A stretch of 64,000 nt of DNA from Haloglomus irregulare (GCF_007421925.1 NZ_QMDX01000006.1:124001-188000), one strand, 5' to 3'; shown: positions 53,501-63,056, numbered from the stretch's first letter. Made by a program: numbers and translations. The notes: a model not told the origin generated them from the letters alone.

Positions 53501-54562
53501 ATGGGACCTTCGCTCTACGACATCGCCAAGCCGCTCCTCTTCTCGCTCCCCCCGGAGACCGCACACGAGACGACGGTCCGGGGGCTCGAAGCCGCACAGG
53601 GCACGCCCGTCGAGTCCCTGCTCCGCGACCGCCTGACGGTCACGGACGACCGGCTCGCCGTCGAGGCGTTCGGTCAGTCGTTCCCCTCGCCGGTCGGCAT
53701 CGCCGCCGGGTTCGACAAGAACGCCAACGTCGCGCCGATGCTCGCCGCGCTCGGATTCGGTCACGTCGAGGTCGGCGGCGTGACCGCCGAGCAGCAGGCG
53801 GGTAACCCACGACCCCGGATGTTCCGCCTCCCCGGGGACGGCGCCCTCATCAACCGGCTGGGATTCAACAACGACGGCGCCGACGCTATCGGCCCGCGGG
53901 TGGCCGACCACGCCGATTCGCTGTCCGTCCCGCTGGGAGTCAATGTCGGGAAATCCAAGTCGGCACCGCTGGAGGACGCGGCGGACGACTACCTGTACAC
54001 GTACGAGCGGGTCGCGGACGCGGACTTCTTCGTGGTCAACGTCTCCAGCCCGAACACGCCGGGACTGCGCTCGCTGCAGGACCGCGACAGCCTGACCGAC
54101 ATCCTCGGGACGCTCCGGGACGCCGGCGCCGACCCGCTGCTGGTGAAGCTCTCGCCGGACCTCGGCGAGGGGGCCATCGAGGACGCCATCGCCGTGGTCG
54201 ACGACCTCGACCTCGATGGCATCGTCGCGACCAACACCACCACGCGGCGGCCCGCCTCGCTCAGCTCCTCGAGCGCGGCCGAGGAGGGCGGCCTCTCCGG
54301 GGCCCCGCTAGAGGAGCACGCGACCGAAACGATCCGGTTCGTCGCCCGGCGAACGGACGTACCCGTCGTCGGCGTGGGCGGTGTCGACTCCGCCGAAGGG
54401 GCATACGCGAAGATCCGCGCGGGCGCACGGGTGGTCCAGCTCTACACCGGCCTCGTCTACGAGGGCCCGACGCTGGCACGTGATATCAACCAGGGGCTGC
54501 TGAACCTGCTGGAGCGGGACGGCTTCGACTCCGTGGCCGACGCCGTCGGCGCGGACCTGTAG
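53501..54562 (+). CDS. pyrD: Dihydroorotate dehydrogenase, class 2 (quinone-dependent)
   Basis: A 353-residue FMN enzyme of pyrimidine synthesis that oxidises dihydroorotate to orotate using membrane quinone. The N-terminal helices (LYDIAKPLLFSLPPETAHETTVRGLEAA) are the class 2 membrane-contact segment. FMN and substrate motifs are PVGIAAGFDKNANVAPMLAALGFGHVEVGGVT (about 65-97), INRLGFNNDGAD (about 124), FFVVNVSSPNTPGLRSLQ with the class 2 catalytic Ser (about 178-195), LLVKLSPDL (Lys), TNTTTRRP and VGVGGVDSAEGAYAKIRAGARVVQLYTGLVYEGP. Length fits class 2. Confidence 0.95.
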   Translation: MGPSLYDIAKPLLFSLPPETAHETTVRGLEAAQGTPVESLLRDRLTVTDDRLAVEAFGQSFPSPVGIAAGFDKNANVAPMLAALGFGHVEVGGVTAEQQAGNPRPRMFRLPGDGALINRLGFNNDGADAIGPRVADHADSLSVPLGVNVGKSKSAPLEDAADDYLYTYERVADADFFVVNVSSPNTPGLRSLQDRDSLTDILGTLRDAGADPLLVKLSPDLGEGAIEDAIAVVDDLDLDGIVATNTTTRRPASLSSSSAAEEGGLSGAPLEEHATETIRFVARRTDVPVVGVGGVDSAEGAYAKIRAGARVVQLYTGLVYEGPTLARDINQGLLNLLERDGFDSVADAVGADL

Positions 54563-54621
54563 CCCCCCTTACGACCGCCAACCACACGTTACTTACTCCG
54601 GCCAGACCACCAGTCGACCGA

Positions 54622-55380
54622 ATGGACGACACCGTGCTGCTGACCGGCGCCGGGGGGTACGTCGGTGGTGCGATACTGGACGGGCTCGACGACGACTACG
54701 ACTGGCGCCTCCTCTACCACAACCCCCCTCCCAAGGAGCCGGACCACCCGTACATGGTTGGCGAGATCACCGAACCGCCCGACGCCCGCGAGGCCTGCGA
54801 GGGCGTCGGCGCCGTCATCCACCTCGCCGGCGACCCCCGCCCGGACGCCCCCTGGGACTCGGTCCTGGAGAACAACATCCACGGGACGAAGGTGATGTTC
54901 GACGCCGCCGTCGAGGCCGGCGTCGAACGGTTCGTCTACGCCTCCTCCAACCACGCGGTCGGGCATTTCGAGACCGAGCGCACGCCCGACCTCTACCAGC
55001 CCGAGGACGAGTTCCGCCTCGACGGGACGGAGCTCCCCCGCCCGGGCAACTTCTACGGCGTCTCGAAGGCCGCCGGCGAGACGCTGGGCCGGTACTACCA
55101 CGACGAGCACGACCTCTCGGTCTGCTGTATCCGCATCGGCAACCTCACGGAGGGCCACCCCCCCATCGACTACGACCGCGGCCAGGCGATGTGGCTCTCC
55201 TACCCGGATTGCGCGCACCTGCACGCGTGCGCGCTTGAGGCCGACTACGATTACGAGGTCGTCTACGGCATCTCCGACAACGACCGGAAGTACTACTCCA
55301 TAGAGCGGGCCAAGGAGGTGCTGGGCTACGACCCACAGGACAACTCCGCGGAGTGGGAGGGCGAGGAGAAGGTGGTGTAG
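54622..55380 (+). CDS. azf: NAD-dependent glucose-6-phosphate dehydrogenase (Azf type, extended SDR family)
   Basis: A 252-residue short-chain dehydrogenase-fold enzyme that matches, from memory, the haloarchaeal glucose-6-phosphate dehydrogenase Azf. Motifs are the nucleotide loop VLLTGAGGYVGGAIL (5-19), IHLAGDPRPDAPWDSVLENNIHGTK (about 73-98), VYASSNHAVGHFE (about 112-124) and the catalytic YxxxK in NFYGVSKAAGETLGRYYHDEHD (about 146-167). CIRIGNLT, GQAMWLSYPDC, YEVVYGISDNDRKYYSIERA and VLGYDPQDNSAEW follow the family to the end. It starts the oxidative pentose phosphate route that gnd (416-1327) continues. The box gttacttac near 54590 suits a leaderless start. Confidence 0.92.
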   Translation: MDDTVLLTGAGGYVGGAILDGLDDDYDWRLLYHNPPPKEPDHPYMVGEITEPPDAREACEGVGAVIHLAGDPRPDAPWDSVLENNIHGTKVMFDAAVEAGVERFVYASSNHAVGHFETERTPDLYQPEDEFRLDGTELPRPGNFYGVSKAAGETLGRYYHDEHDLSVCCIRIGNLTEGHPPIDYDRGQAMWLSYPDCAHLHACALEADYDYEVVYGISDNDRKYYSIERAKEVLGYDPQDNSAEWEGEEKVV

Positions 55381-55762
55381 AACTACGTTTGTTCTCGTTT
55401 TCTAACTTCTACTGGATACTTCCCGGACCTATTCCCCGCTCCCGGCTCCAAACCGCCAGATTATGTTCATACAGCCCGGATTCTGGAATAGACCGAAGCT
55501 CGCTACGATGACGGCGGGACGGGCTACGAAGCCCTCGCGCGCTCGGGTGGCCGTGACTCGCTGCGCTCCTCGCCCTTCGATTCCGCCAGGGAGACCGTTC
55601 CGGGTCAGGCGATGGGTGTAGTGGTTCCAGCGAGGCAGGGTGTCCCCACACCTCCGCGCGGGCGCCAAGTGGGCTCCGCTCGGCGCTGACGCGCCGGCTC
55701 CGCCGGCAGAGGCGTGCGCTTCCTGTCGGTGGAACCGCGGAGCGGTGAGGGCGTCGGAAGCT
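55381..55762. other. Intergenic region with a T-rich terminator after azf
   Basis: The first 30 bases (55386-55410, gtttgttctcgttttctaac and on) are rich in T runs on the plus strand, the usual archaeal terminator, and follow the azf stop directly. The rest is GC-rich, with mirror-like motifs (gctgcgctcctcgc, gcgctgacgcgccggctccgccgg) but no credible gene. Open frames crossing it are shadows of the coiled-coil gene at 55763 on the same DNA. Confidence 0.55.
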
Positions 55763-56152
55763 TCAGAACACACTCCTGATTCGGTCCCACAGCGAGCGCG
55801 ACTCGATGGACTCGACCCGCTCCTCCAGCGAGCCGACGCGGTCGCGCTGGTGGCGCAGCTCCCGGTCGAGGAACTCGGCCCACTCCTCGGCGTTGGCCAG
55901 TTCCTGGCGCGCCGCCTCGAGGTCGGCCTCGCGCTCCGCGAGGGCCTGCTCCCGGTGGTCGAGCCGGTGCCGGAGGCGGGCGACCTCCTCGTTGCGCTCG
56001 GCGAGGACGGCCTCCTTGCGCTGGAGTTCGGACTCCAGTTCGGCGACGCGCTGCCGGAGCGCGGCCCGCTCGTCGGTCGGTTCGGTCCCGTCGAGTCCGG
56101 TGGTCCGGACGAACTGCGTGCCCGACTCGGGTTCGGTGTCGGTCGAGGCCAT
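55763..56152 (-). CDS. Coiled-coil protein, unknown function
   Basis: A 129-residue protein. After a polar N-terminus (1-25) almost all of it is one heptad-rich helix, ERAALRQRVAELESELQRKEAVLAERNEEVARLRHRLDHREQALAEREADLEAARQELANAEEWAEFLDRELRHQRDRVGSLEERVESIE (read in parts). It ends with an amphipathic SLWDRIRSVF that could contact a membrane. It is likely a dimeric coiled coil. No enzyme motif and no recognised family. It is on the strand opposite azf, with the broken enoyl-CoA hydratase upstream on the same strand. Confidence 0.8.
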   Translation of the reverse strand: MASTDTEPESGTQFVRTTGLDGTEPTDERAALRQRVAELESELQRKEAVLAERNEEVARLRHRLDHREQALAEREADLEAARQELANAEEWAEFLDRELRHQRDRVGSLEERVESIESRSLWDRIRSVF

Positions 56153-56276
56153 ACCGACCCGCGAACGGTCCTGCTACAAGTACCCACGGGCCGGCGTCAG
56201 ACGCCCGTCGTCGCTCCGCACGCCACCGTTTCGGGTGGAGCGGCGCGTGACCCCCACATGCCCGACGCCGGGCGGG

Positions 56277-57070
56277 TTAGCGCCCCTCGAACTCCGGCTC
56301 GCACTCGGTGAGGAACGCCTCGATGCCCCCCGCGAGGTCCTCGGAGCCGCGCAGGTGGCCGAAGGCGTGGGCCTCGGCCTCCAGTCCCTCGTCGAACGGC
56401 TCGGCGTCGTGCATCGCGCGTTTGGTGTACTTGCGAGCCAGCGGCGGGTCGCCGGCGATCTCCCGGGCGAACGACTCGGCCCGCTCCTCGAAGGCGTCGT
56501 CGGGGTACACCTCGTGGACGAAGCCGAACTCGCGCATCCGCTCGGCGGGCTGTGGCTCCGCGGCGAAGACGACGTACTTGACAGCGGACTGGCCGACGAG
56601 GCGCTGGAGGCGGGTGGTGCCCCCCAGCCCGGCAGCAGGCCGATGCGGTGCTCGGGCAGGCCGATCTCCGCGCTCTCCGCGGCCACCCGCAGGTCCGCAC
56701 ACATGGTGAGCTCCATGCCGCCGCCGAAGCAGGACCCGTGGATGGCCGCCACGACCGGGCAGTCAAGATCGCGGAAGCCGCCGAACACCCGCTGGCCCCC
56801 TCGGGAGAGTTCGGCCTGTGCTCGGTGCCCCTCGCCGTCGACGTGGGCGTCGGAGTTCGCCTCCAGGTCCGCGCCGTAGGAGAACTGCTCGCCCGCGCCA
56901 CGCAGCAACACCGGCCGCGGCGTGTCGTCGGCGAGCCGGTCGACGACGGCCGCGAGGTCGTCCAGCATCCCCGGGCTGATGATGTTGTTCGACTCGGGGC
57001 GGGCCGGGGTCACGGTCGCCAGCCCGTCGTCGCGCGTCAGCTCGATGGCCTCGAAGCCGTCCGGGTCGGA
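56277..57070 (-). pseudogene. Enoyl-CoA hydratase/isomerase with a frameshift and no clear start
   Basis: The N-terminal two thirds are in one frame: AIELTRDDGLATVTPARPESNNIISPGML, then CPVVAAIHGSCFGGGMELTMCADLRVAAESAEIGLPEHRIGLLPGWG, the oxyanion-hole and CxGxG-like motifs of the crotonase fold. At 56618-56630 the sense moves to another frame (GLGGTTRLQRLVGQSAVKYVVFAAEPQPAERM), ending properly at 56277. A single missing base in the ccgggctgggg stretch explains it, next to a run of six G. No ATG, GTG or TTG precedes AIELTRDDG in frame within a sensible distance; the GTG at 57013 would remove the first strand. It is a decayed gene or, for the indel, a sequence error. Confidence 0.8.
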
Positions 57071-57132
57071 CGTGGGCGGGGGAGGACGGGCGTTCCTTGT
57101 TCGTTCCCCCCCGCCCGGCGACCGGGACCGGC

Positions 57133-58467
57133 CTACCGGAAGCGGCCGACCAGTCTGGCGACGACGCCGCGCACGCCGCCGGGCGTGACACGCTTGCCCG
57201 CGAGGTGCGCGAGGATGTCGTCCGTGTCGTTGGGGACGGCCTCCGGCTCGGCACCGGCCTCCGCGGCGGCGTCCGGGTCCTTCAGTAGGTGACCGGTCGT
57301 CAGGCAGACCACGTCCTCGCCGGGACCGACCTCGCCGCGGTCGCGGAGCTTCCGGAGGCCCGCGACCGACGCGGCCGAGGCCGGCTCGACGCCGACACCC
57401 TCACGCGCGAGGGCTCGCTGTGCGCTCGTGATCTCCTCGTCGGGGACCGAGACGGCGGTACCGCCGGTCTCGCGGATGCCCGGGAGCGCCTTCGGCGCGT
57501 TGACCGGGTTGCCGATGCGGATGGCCGTCGCGATGGTCTCGACGTCCTCCCACCGGCGGGTGTCCTCGCGGCCGTCCTCGATGGCCTCGACCATCGGCGC
57601 GGCGCCCTCGGCCTGGACACCGGTCAGCTTCGGCACGTCCCCCGGCGCGAGGTCGCCGCTCAACACCATCTCGCGGAAGCATTTGTACAGCGCGGCGGTG
57701 TTGCCGGCGTTGCCGACCGGGAGGCAGATCCGGTCCGGGAACCGGCCGTGGTCGTCGCGGAACTCCTCGAGGATCTCGAGCCCGATGGTCTTCTGCCCCT
57801 CCAGCCGGAAGGGGTTGAGCGAGTTCAGCAGGTAGGCCTCCCCGCGGTCGGCGAGGTCCTGCACGCGGTCGAGGCAGTCGTCGAAGTTCCCCTCGACCTC
57901 CAAGATGCGCGCGTCGTGGAGCGCGGCCTGGGCGATCTTGCCGGCGGCGACCTTCCCGGCCGGCAGGAGCACGAGCGTCTGCAGGTCCGCGCGGCCGCCG
58001 TACGCGGCGAGCGCGGCCGAGGTGTTCCCCGTCGAGGCACAGGCGAGGCGGTCGACGTCCAGCTCCCGTGCGACCCGGACGCCGACGGTCATCCCGCGGT
58101 CCTTGAAGCTGCCCGTCGGGTTCATCCCCTCGTGCTTGACCCGGAGGTTCCGCACGCCGACGTCGTCCTCGAGCCGGGGGACGCGGTGGAGCGGCGTCCC
58201 GCCCTCCGGGAGCGTCACCCCCTCCGCGAACGGGAGCGCGGCGGCGTACCGCCACACCGACGTCGGACCCTCGAACGCGTCGAAGCCGGGATAGGAGTCG
58301 TAGCGCGCCTCCAGCAGCCCGCCACAGTCCGGACAGGTGTAGATGATGTCGTCGAACGGCGCGTGCGCCTCGCCACACGCGATGCACGCGAGCCAGACGC
58401 CGCGGTCGGCGACGTCCGGCGCGTCGGGGGCGAGGGCGGGGCCGTCCGGGAGCGACAGGTCGGTCAT
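57133..58467 (-). CDS. thrC: Threonine synthase
   Basis: A 444-residue PLP enzyme that makes threonine from O-phosphohomoserine. An N-terminal zinc-ribbon-like knuckle has LACIACGEAHAPFDDIIYTCPDCGGLLE. The PLP lysine is in VKHEGMNPTGSFKDRGMTVGV (about 110-130). The phosphate-binding loop is ICLPVGNAGNTAALYKCF (about 247-264). Near the C-terminus, EDVVCLTTGHLLKDPD contains the conserved TGHxLKD motif. The length and the NPTGSFKDR order are typical of archaeal ThrC. It is on the same strand downstream of rfcS (57 bases), but gatttttgc at 58492-58499, 28 bases before the ATG ending 58467, suggests its own leaderless promoter. Confidence 0.95.
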   Translation of the reverse strand: MTDLSLPDGPALAPDAPDVADRGVWLACIACGEAHAPFDDIIYTCPDCGGLLEARYDSYPGFDAFEGPTSVWRYAAALPFAEGVTLPEGGTPLHRVPRLEDDVGVRNLRVKHEGMNPTGSFKDRGMTVGVRVARELDVDRLACASTGNTSAALAAYGGRADLQTLVLLPAGKVAAGKIAQAALHDARILEVEGNFDDCLDRVQDLADRGEAYLLNSLNPFRLEGQKTIGLEILEEFRDDHGRFPDRICLPVGNAGNTAALYKCFREMVLSGDLAPGDVPKLTGVQAEGAAPMVEAIEDGREDTRRWEDVETIATAIRIGNPVNAPKALPGIRETGGTAVSVPDEEITSAQRALAREGVGVEPASAASVAGLRKLRDRGEVGPGEDVVCLTTGHLLKDPDAAAEAGAEPEAVPNDTDDILAHLAGKRVTPGGVRGVVARLVGRFR

Positions 58468-58491
58468 ACGCCACCTTGCGCGTCACGCGTG

Positions 58492-58499
58492 CAAAAATC
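58492..58499 (-). promoter_or_regulatory. TATA-like box of thrC
   Basis: On the minus strand the region reads cgatttttgc, centred 28 bases before the thrC ATG ending at 58467. Confidence 0.6.
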
Positions 58500-58524
58500 G
58501 ACCGGTACCGGCGGAGCCGCCGGC

Positions 58525-61500
58525 TCAGTCCTCGTCCAGCGCGAGCGACGCGAGCAGCGCCTCCAGCTGGATCTGCTCGTTTGCCCCCGCCGTGATGCGG
58601 TAGTCGGCCTCCCCGACCCGGTCCATCAGCTTGACCGCCGCCTCGTCGTCGATGTCGAACTCCCAGACCGAGCGGTGGAGCTGGTCGATGATGTCCCCGC
58701 CCGCGATGCCGGACTCGGTGAGCAGGTCGTCGAGTCGGGAGCGCGCGGCCGTGAAGTCGCCGTCCAGCGCCCGCTCGACGAGTACCCTGATCTCCTCCGG
58801 GCGCGCGGTCGAGGTGATGGCGTAGACGGCCTCCTCGTCGACCGTCTCGCCCATCACGGCGGCGGCCTGCAGCCCGTTGATGCCCTTTCGCATGTCGCCG
58901 GCGGCGGCGTAGACCAGCGCGTCGACCCCGCTCTCGGTCAGTTCGATATCCTCGTTCTCGGCGATCTGCCGGACCTGTGCCTCCACGGCGTCGTCCCCCA
59001 GCGGCGAGAACCGGAACACCGCACACCGGGACTGGATCGGGTCGATGATCTGCGAGGAGTAGTTACAGGAGAGGACGAACCGGGTGTTGTTGGAGAACTG
59101 CTCCATCGTCCGGCGCAGGGCGCCTTGCGCGTCGGAGGTGTTGTGGGTGAGGATCCCGTTTCCGAGCGCGAAGTTCGGCGTCCCCTCCATCGTAATGTTG
59201 TACGCCGGGCCGTGGTGGTCGAACTCTATTCGGTCGATCCTAGCCGTCTCAACTCGCGCGCGTCCCCCGTCAGTGATATCCTTCCGGCAGGGGTTCTGTC
59301 GCCACCCTTCGACCATATCGGGCACTCTATCATGACAGACGAAGTTGTGGCACCGCGGACAGACCAACATCAGGTTCTCCTCGGCGTTGTTGTCGCGGTC
59401 CCCGTCGATATGGTGGACATAGATTCCGTCTCGGCCTTCGGTACGACGCTCCTCACCGCAGATTTCGCACTCCGCGTACGCTCTGTTTCGAACGATTCGG
59501 CGAGCGTACGGTTCGTACTCCTCTATCTCAATCTCGACGCCGCGGTGGTGCTCCATAACACCGGCGCCGATGGCCCGACGGTGCTCCTCGCTCAGCTCGC
59601 GCCCACTCATCGCCTCCGAGAGCTTCTCCCGGAGTTCGGCGGCCAGTTCCGGGTCCTCCCACGGGTTCGGACCGTGATACTCACCGCCGTAGTTTCCGTT
59701 CGCGGCACCCGGGTTAGCCTGCGCTGCGACTCTGGGGTCGTCCTCTTTCGTGAGCCCACGGTTCCATGCGGCCTCGCCATGTCGTGGATTGTCCTCTCCA
59801 GTCATTTCCTCGCTGTGGCCCTCGTTTTTGCACGACTGCGAACAGAAGCGGTCGTTTGCGGTCCACTCACCGCAGGCCCCGCACTCCGAGAGGCCGACCA
59901 CGTCGCGGAAGTCGGCGATCCGGTCGCCCCCCGAGAGGTCCTGCAGTTCTCGCTCGACCAGCCGCTCGTCTTCGTCGACTACGAAGAACGGATGACGCGG
60001 GCTGGCAACTATCTCCCGACCATCACTCAACTGGATCCGATAGAAGTCAGCGGTCCCCGTTTCGAGGAGCCGTCCCCGGTCAGGTTCCACCTCGTTCGTC
60101 TCGAAGCTCACTGACGGAATCGGCTCTCCATCCTGTCTCACCTCCTCTATCGGCTTGACCTCGGGGTTGCTCGGCGGCCCCGTAGTCACCGGCGTTCCAG
60201 GCGGGAGACAGAGCGCGTCCGCTTCGTCGAGGAATATCACACGGTAGTCGTAGCCGCCGAAGGAGGCCCGCGCGAAGCTCTTGATGCGGTCCCGGACCAC
60301 GTCGATGCCCCGCTGGTCGCTGGCGTTCAACTCCAGGAAGTTCTCCCGCCAGTCCTCACCGTAGATCTCCTTGGCGATGGCGACCGCGGAGGTGGTGTTG
60401 TGCATCACCGACGGGACTGCGCCGGCGACGTAGTTCCGTGTCCCTGGAACCGTGAGGTCGTACACGCGGCGGGATTCGGTAATCCGGCGAGTGGCCTCGA
60501 CCTCGTCCAGGTAAATATCAGAGCGTGCCAGCGTGTCGAGCGCTCGGAGGTCCGTCAGCACCGCCTCGGAACACATTTTTGTTGCGATTTCTCGGACCCG
60601 GTCGGCAACCGAACGGAACCGGCCGAGCGAGGCGAGATCGCGGTCGTCGTTCCCCAGCAGGTTGATGATATCCGTGTTCCGGATCTCGAGGCCGTCGGCC
60701 ACCCGTGCGTGCGAGACACCGAGGCGGTCGATGCTATCGGAGAGTGCTTCCTGAACCGCCTCCACTCGCGGCTCCTCCGCGAGCACGCCCATCTCGGTCA
60801 GGAGGCGCGTCGTCCGGTCGGCGGTCGGGGTTCGACGACCGTCGGAGCACTCGAGGAGACGGTCCGTTCGGACGCCGATGGCCTCGGAGACGGGGCGGCG
60901 TGCTTCCATCGGCTCCAGTGCCGCGCGGTCGCCCGCCCACGTCGCCGGAACCCGATCGATGGCGCGCAGGCCGGGTTCCAGCCGATCCAGCGTCGCGAGG
61001 ACCTCCTGTGCATCCTCGACCCGCCGCGTCGCAGCATCCAGTACGCGCTCGGCGTTCCGAAGGCATCGGTGTCGAGCGCGCGTCTCCGCCTCCGCTGCTC
61101 CGGCGGTCAGTTCGGATCTGGTGAGCGCGAGCCGGTCGCAGAGGTCGTCGATCGCCGTCTGGACCGGCATCGTGTCCTGATTCGGGTTCGCGTCGCGAGC
61201 CGCGTTCCGGGAGAGGCGATCGGCCTTCCGGTCGATACCGAACCCGACGGCGTCCTCGAATGCGGTGAGTGCCGGCGCGCCGGAGACGTACAGCGTGTGG
61301 TACTCGCGCTCGGTTCCAGTTCCGTTCGTGGCCGCCTTCTGGTCCGTGTCGCGTCTGCTCGGGACGCCGAACCCGGCGAGCAGATATGACAGCAGCGTGA
61401 GCAGGTCTCCGTTCTTCTGGGAGAGTTCGATGATACCGTGTTCCGTGACGTGGGCCTCGGCATCGAACACCGCCCGAAGGAACGCCGCGCGGCTCTCCGG

Positions 61501-62691
61501 GGCCCCACGTAGCAGCGCTGATCCGATACCGTCTCCGCCCGCCATCCCGTCGAAGACATCGAAACAGGCCCGTAGATAGGCAGTGAGGGTCCGGTTTCCG
61601 AGCCGCCGGGACGGGACGCCCTTCTGTGTGCCCGCATCGGGGGCGAGTCCGAAGCAGTCCCGGGCTGCCGCGTCGAACGAATCGAGCAGGTCCTCGTTCT
61701 CGTTGTAGAACTTGATCCGGCCACCGTCGATCTGCGCTTCGCTCACAGCCAAGCCGACGAACCGTGCCAGAGCGGGTGTCAGTTCCGTCGGCGGATCGAT
61801 CGGACCCGAGCGGCGGTTGTTCGTACTGACGTGCTGGATCGCCGTGACGTGTGGCACGATCTCCCTGTTCGGAACAGTCAGCGACCGGAGAGACCCGAGA
61901 GACGCGACCGTGCTCGGAGCATCGAGGTCGCGGTCCGCTACGTCCCGGCGGTAGGCGAGGGCGGTCTTCCGTGTCGTATCCGCGGCCTCGGCGATCGCGT
62001 CCGGGTCCTCACCCTTTCGGAGTCCCCGAACGACCCGCTTCTTTTTCCCGACGAAGTTCTCCTCCACCGGGATCTCGTGTTCCCGCGCGAACGACTCGGT
62101 GAGATGGACGAGCGTCCGGTTGCCATCCATTCGCTCGAACCAGTCCAGTCGAGGGGGTTCGTCCGGGAGCGGTGCGTTCAAAGGGCGAACAACGCGGTCC
62201 CCTGTTTCGAGGTCGGCTGCAGGCACCCACTCGAACCCGTCGCTTCCAAGGACGAGGTACTGATGCTCGGGTGTCGTACTCAGTTCGTTCCCGTCCCGCG
62301 TGGAGACCCGGACGAGCTCCTCGGCTTCCTTACCGAAAACGTGTGACGGAGCCGTGTACCGGAACTCGCCGTCGTCGAAGGTGAGCACTTCCAGATCGCT
62401 GTCCGGTTGAGCGAAACCGTCGTGCTCGCCGATGACATCCTCGATTCGTCGGAGACCACCGTTCGTCAGCACGGGGGTTTCGCCGGTCACGCATTTGCCA
62501 ACACCTGCAGGCCCCGCGAAGAGAAGGTGCGGCAAATCTTGCTTGTTGATGTAGGACTTGAGTCGCTCGACGATGGCGTCCTGGCCGACGATGTCGTCCA
62601 GCGACTGGGGGCGGTACTTCTCGATCCAGACCTCCCGCCCGCGCTCGGAGGCCGCCGGCGCGTCGGCGGCGGGTTCACCGGGGTCGCTCAT
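58525..62691 (-). CDS. rfcS: Replication factor C small subunit, with two inteins
   Basis: The 1388-residue precursor splices to a 332-residue clamp-loader subunit. Extein pieces are residues 1-66 ([25 protein letters not shown]...[11 protein letters not shown], the Walker A start), 766-827 ([13 protein letters not shown]...[19 protein letters not shown]...[11 protein letters not shown], Walker B DEAD) and 1185-1388 ([44 protein letters not shown] and the C-terminal collar helices). RFC loads the PCNA sliding clamp. Inteins sit at GVGK/T (residues 67-765) and DEADAL/T (828-1184). Codons just before the first intein (CAA GAT TTG, CCT GCA GGT GTT) are A/T-rich. A TATA-like gatttaac at 62715-62722 lies 27 bases before the ATG ending 62691. 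Confidence 0.96.
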   Translation of the reverse strand: MSDPGEPAADAPAASERGREVWIEKYRPQSLDDIVGQDAIVERLKSYINKQDLPHLLFAGPAGVGKCVTGETPVLTNGGLRRIEDVIGEHDGFAQPDSDLEVLTFDDGEFRYTAPSHVFGKEAEELVRVSTRDGNELSTTPEHQYLVLGSDGFEWVPAADLETGDRVVRPLNAPLPDEPPRLDWFERMDGNRTLVHLTESFAREHEIPVEENFVGKKKRVVRGLRKGEDPDAIAEAADTTRKTALAYRRDVADRDLDAPSTVASLGSLRSLTVPNREIVPHVTAIQHVSTNNRRSGPIDPPTELTPALARFVGLAVSEAQIDGGRIKFYNENEDLLDSFDAAARDCFGLAPDAGTQKGVPSRRLGNRTLTAYLRACFDVFDGMAGGDGIGSALLRGAPESRAAFLRAVFDAEAHVTEHGIIELSQKNGDLLTLLSYLLAGFGVPSRRDTDQKAATNGTGTEREYHTLYVSGAPALTAFEDAVGFGIDRKADRLSRNAARDANPNQDTMPVQTAIDDLCDRLALTRSELTAGAAEAETRARHRCLRNAERVLDAATRRVEDAQEVLATLDRLEPGLRAIDRVPATWAGDRAALEPMEARRPVSEAIGVRTDRLLECSDGRRTPTADRTTRLLTEMGVLAEEPRVEAVQEALSDSIDRLGVSHARVADGLEIRNTDIINLLGNDDRDLASLGRFRSVADRVREIATKMCSEAVLTDLRALDTLARSDIYLDEVEATRRITESRRVYDLTVPGTRNYVAGAVPSVMHNTTSAVAIAKEIYGEDWRENFLELNASDQRGIDVVRDRIKSFARASFGGYDYRVIFLDEADALCLPPGTPVTTGPPSNPEVKPIEEVRQDGEPIPSVSFETNEVEPDRGRLLETGTADFYRIQLSDGREIVASPRHPFFVVDEDERLVERELQDLSGGDRIADFRDVVGLSECGACGEWTANDRFCSQSCKNEGHSEEMTGEDNPRHGEAAWNRGLTKEDDPRVAAQANPGAANGNYGGEYHGPNPWEDPELAAELREKLSEAMSGRELSEEHRRAIGAGVMEHHRGVEIEIEEYEPYARRIVRNRAYAECEICGEERRTEGRDGIYVHHIDGDRDNNAEENLMLVCPRCHNFVCHDRVPDMVEGWRQNPCRKDITDGGRARVETARIDRIEFDHHGPAYNITMEGTPNFALGNGILTHNTSDAQGALRRTMEQFSNNTRFVLSCNYSSQIIDPIQSRCAVFRFSPLGDDAVEAQVRQIAENEDIELTESGVDALVYAAAGDMRKGINGLQAAAVMGETVDEEAVYAITSTARPEEIRVLVERALDGDFTAARSRLDDLLTESGIAGGDIIDQLHRSVWEFDIDDEAAVKLMDRVGEADYRITAGANEQIQLEALLASLALDED
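59140..60210 (-). mobile_element. RfcS intein 2 (357 residues) with an HNH-type nuclease region
   Basis: It starts [11 protein letters not shown] (Cys1). Block B is [17 protein letters not shown]. It ends [16 protein letters not shown]...ILTHN before Thr+1. Instead of LAGLIDADG motifs the middle holds three other units: a Cys4-type zinc site, [18 protein letters not shown] (59825-59891); a NUMOD3-like helix, [19 protein letters not shown]; and an HNH nuclease (59338-59475) with [30 protein letters not shown]. The HH and N-N residues fit HNH catalysis. The insertion point is after Walker B of the RfcS AAA+ domain. Confidence 0.92.
60397..62493 (-). mobile_element. RfcS intein 1 (699 residues) with a LAGLIDADG-like region
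   Basis: It starts [13 protein letters not shown] (Cys1). Block B is [14 protein letters not shown]. It ends [23 protein letters not shown] before Thr+1. The LAGLIDADG-type motifs are [15 protein letters not shown] and [15 protein letters not shown]; the usual Gly after each acidic residue is Ala, so nuclease activity may be weakened. The intein is very long. Its extra length includes helix-rich segments such as [19 protein letters not shown] and [26 protein letters not shown], which look like HTH units. It interrupts the Walker A loop of RfcS. Confidence 0.92.
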
Positions 62692-62714
62692 ACCTGGTGG
62701 AGGCCGCCCCCGGA

Positions 62715-62722
62715 GTTAAATC
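62715..62722 (-). promoter_or_regulatory. TATA-like box of rfcS
   Basis: On the minus strand it reads gatttaac, 27 bases before the rfcS ATG ending at 62691; a leaderless transcript is expected. Confidence 0.65.
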
Positions 62723-62807
62723 GTCCGAGGGCCGGCCGGCACGCGACCGGCGTCGGTCGTGCGTCTGACGGGGGTTCTTCTGACCTCGTGCTGAACCGGG
62801 CGCCGCG

Positions 62808-63056
62808 ATGGCATCACGCTCCCACGAGGCCGCTGGGGACGGATGGGAGCACGACGGCGGCGCACCGAACGCATACCGCGACCCGGCGACGGAGCGGCCG
62901 CCCGAGCGCGAGCGACGGCTCCGGGCGCGGGTCGCCGAACTGGAGACGGAGCTGGAACGCAGCGAACACCGCATCCAGCGGACCATCAGTACGAGGCCCT
63001 CTTAGAGCGGGAGCGGCGCGCTCGACCGACTGCGGGCGTGGCTCGGCCGGGAGTAG
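62808..63056 (+). pseudogene. Short coiled-coil ORF with compensating frameshifts
   Basis: The ATG at 62808 opens a frame that reads MASRSHEAAGDGWEHDGGAP and continues through a short coiled coil, RLRARVAELETELERSEHRIQRTI, to TAG at 63003. From about 62988 the sense moves to a second frame (QYEALLERERR), and then the original frame resumes with ALDRLRAWLGRE and TAG at 63054-63056. This looks like a roughly 80-residue coiled-coil protein ending in an amphipathic helix, broken by two opposite indels over 30 bases. If the indels are sequence errors the gene is intact. No function assigned. Confidence 0.6.

Noticed and set aside
57289-60114. 941-codon open frame on the plus strand across thrC and rfcS
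   Set aside because: It is the antisense shadow of two certain genes; its composition (Arg/Val/Leu-rich, no domain) is typical of GC-rich antisense frames.
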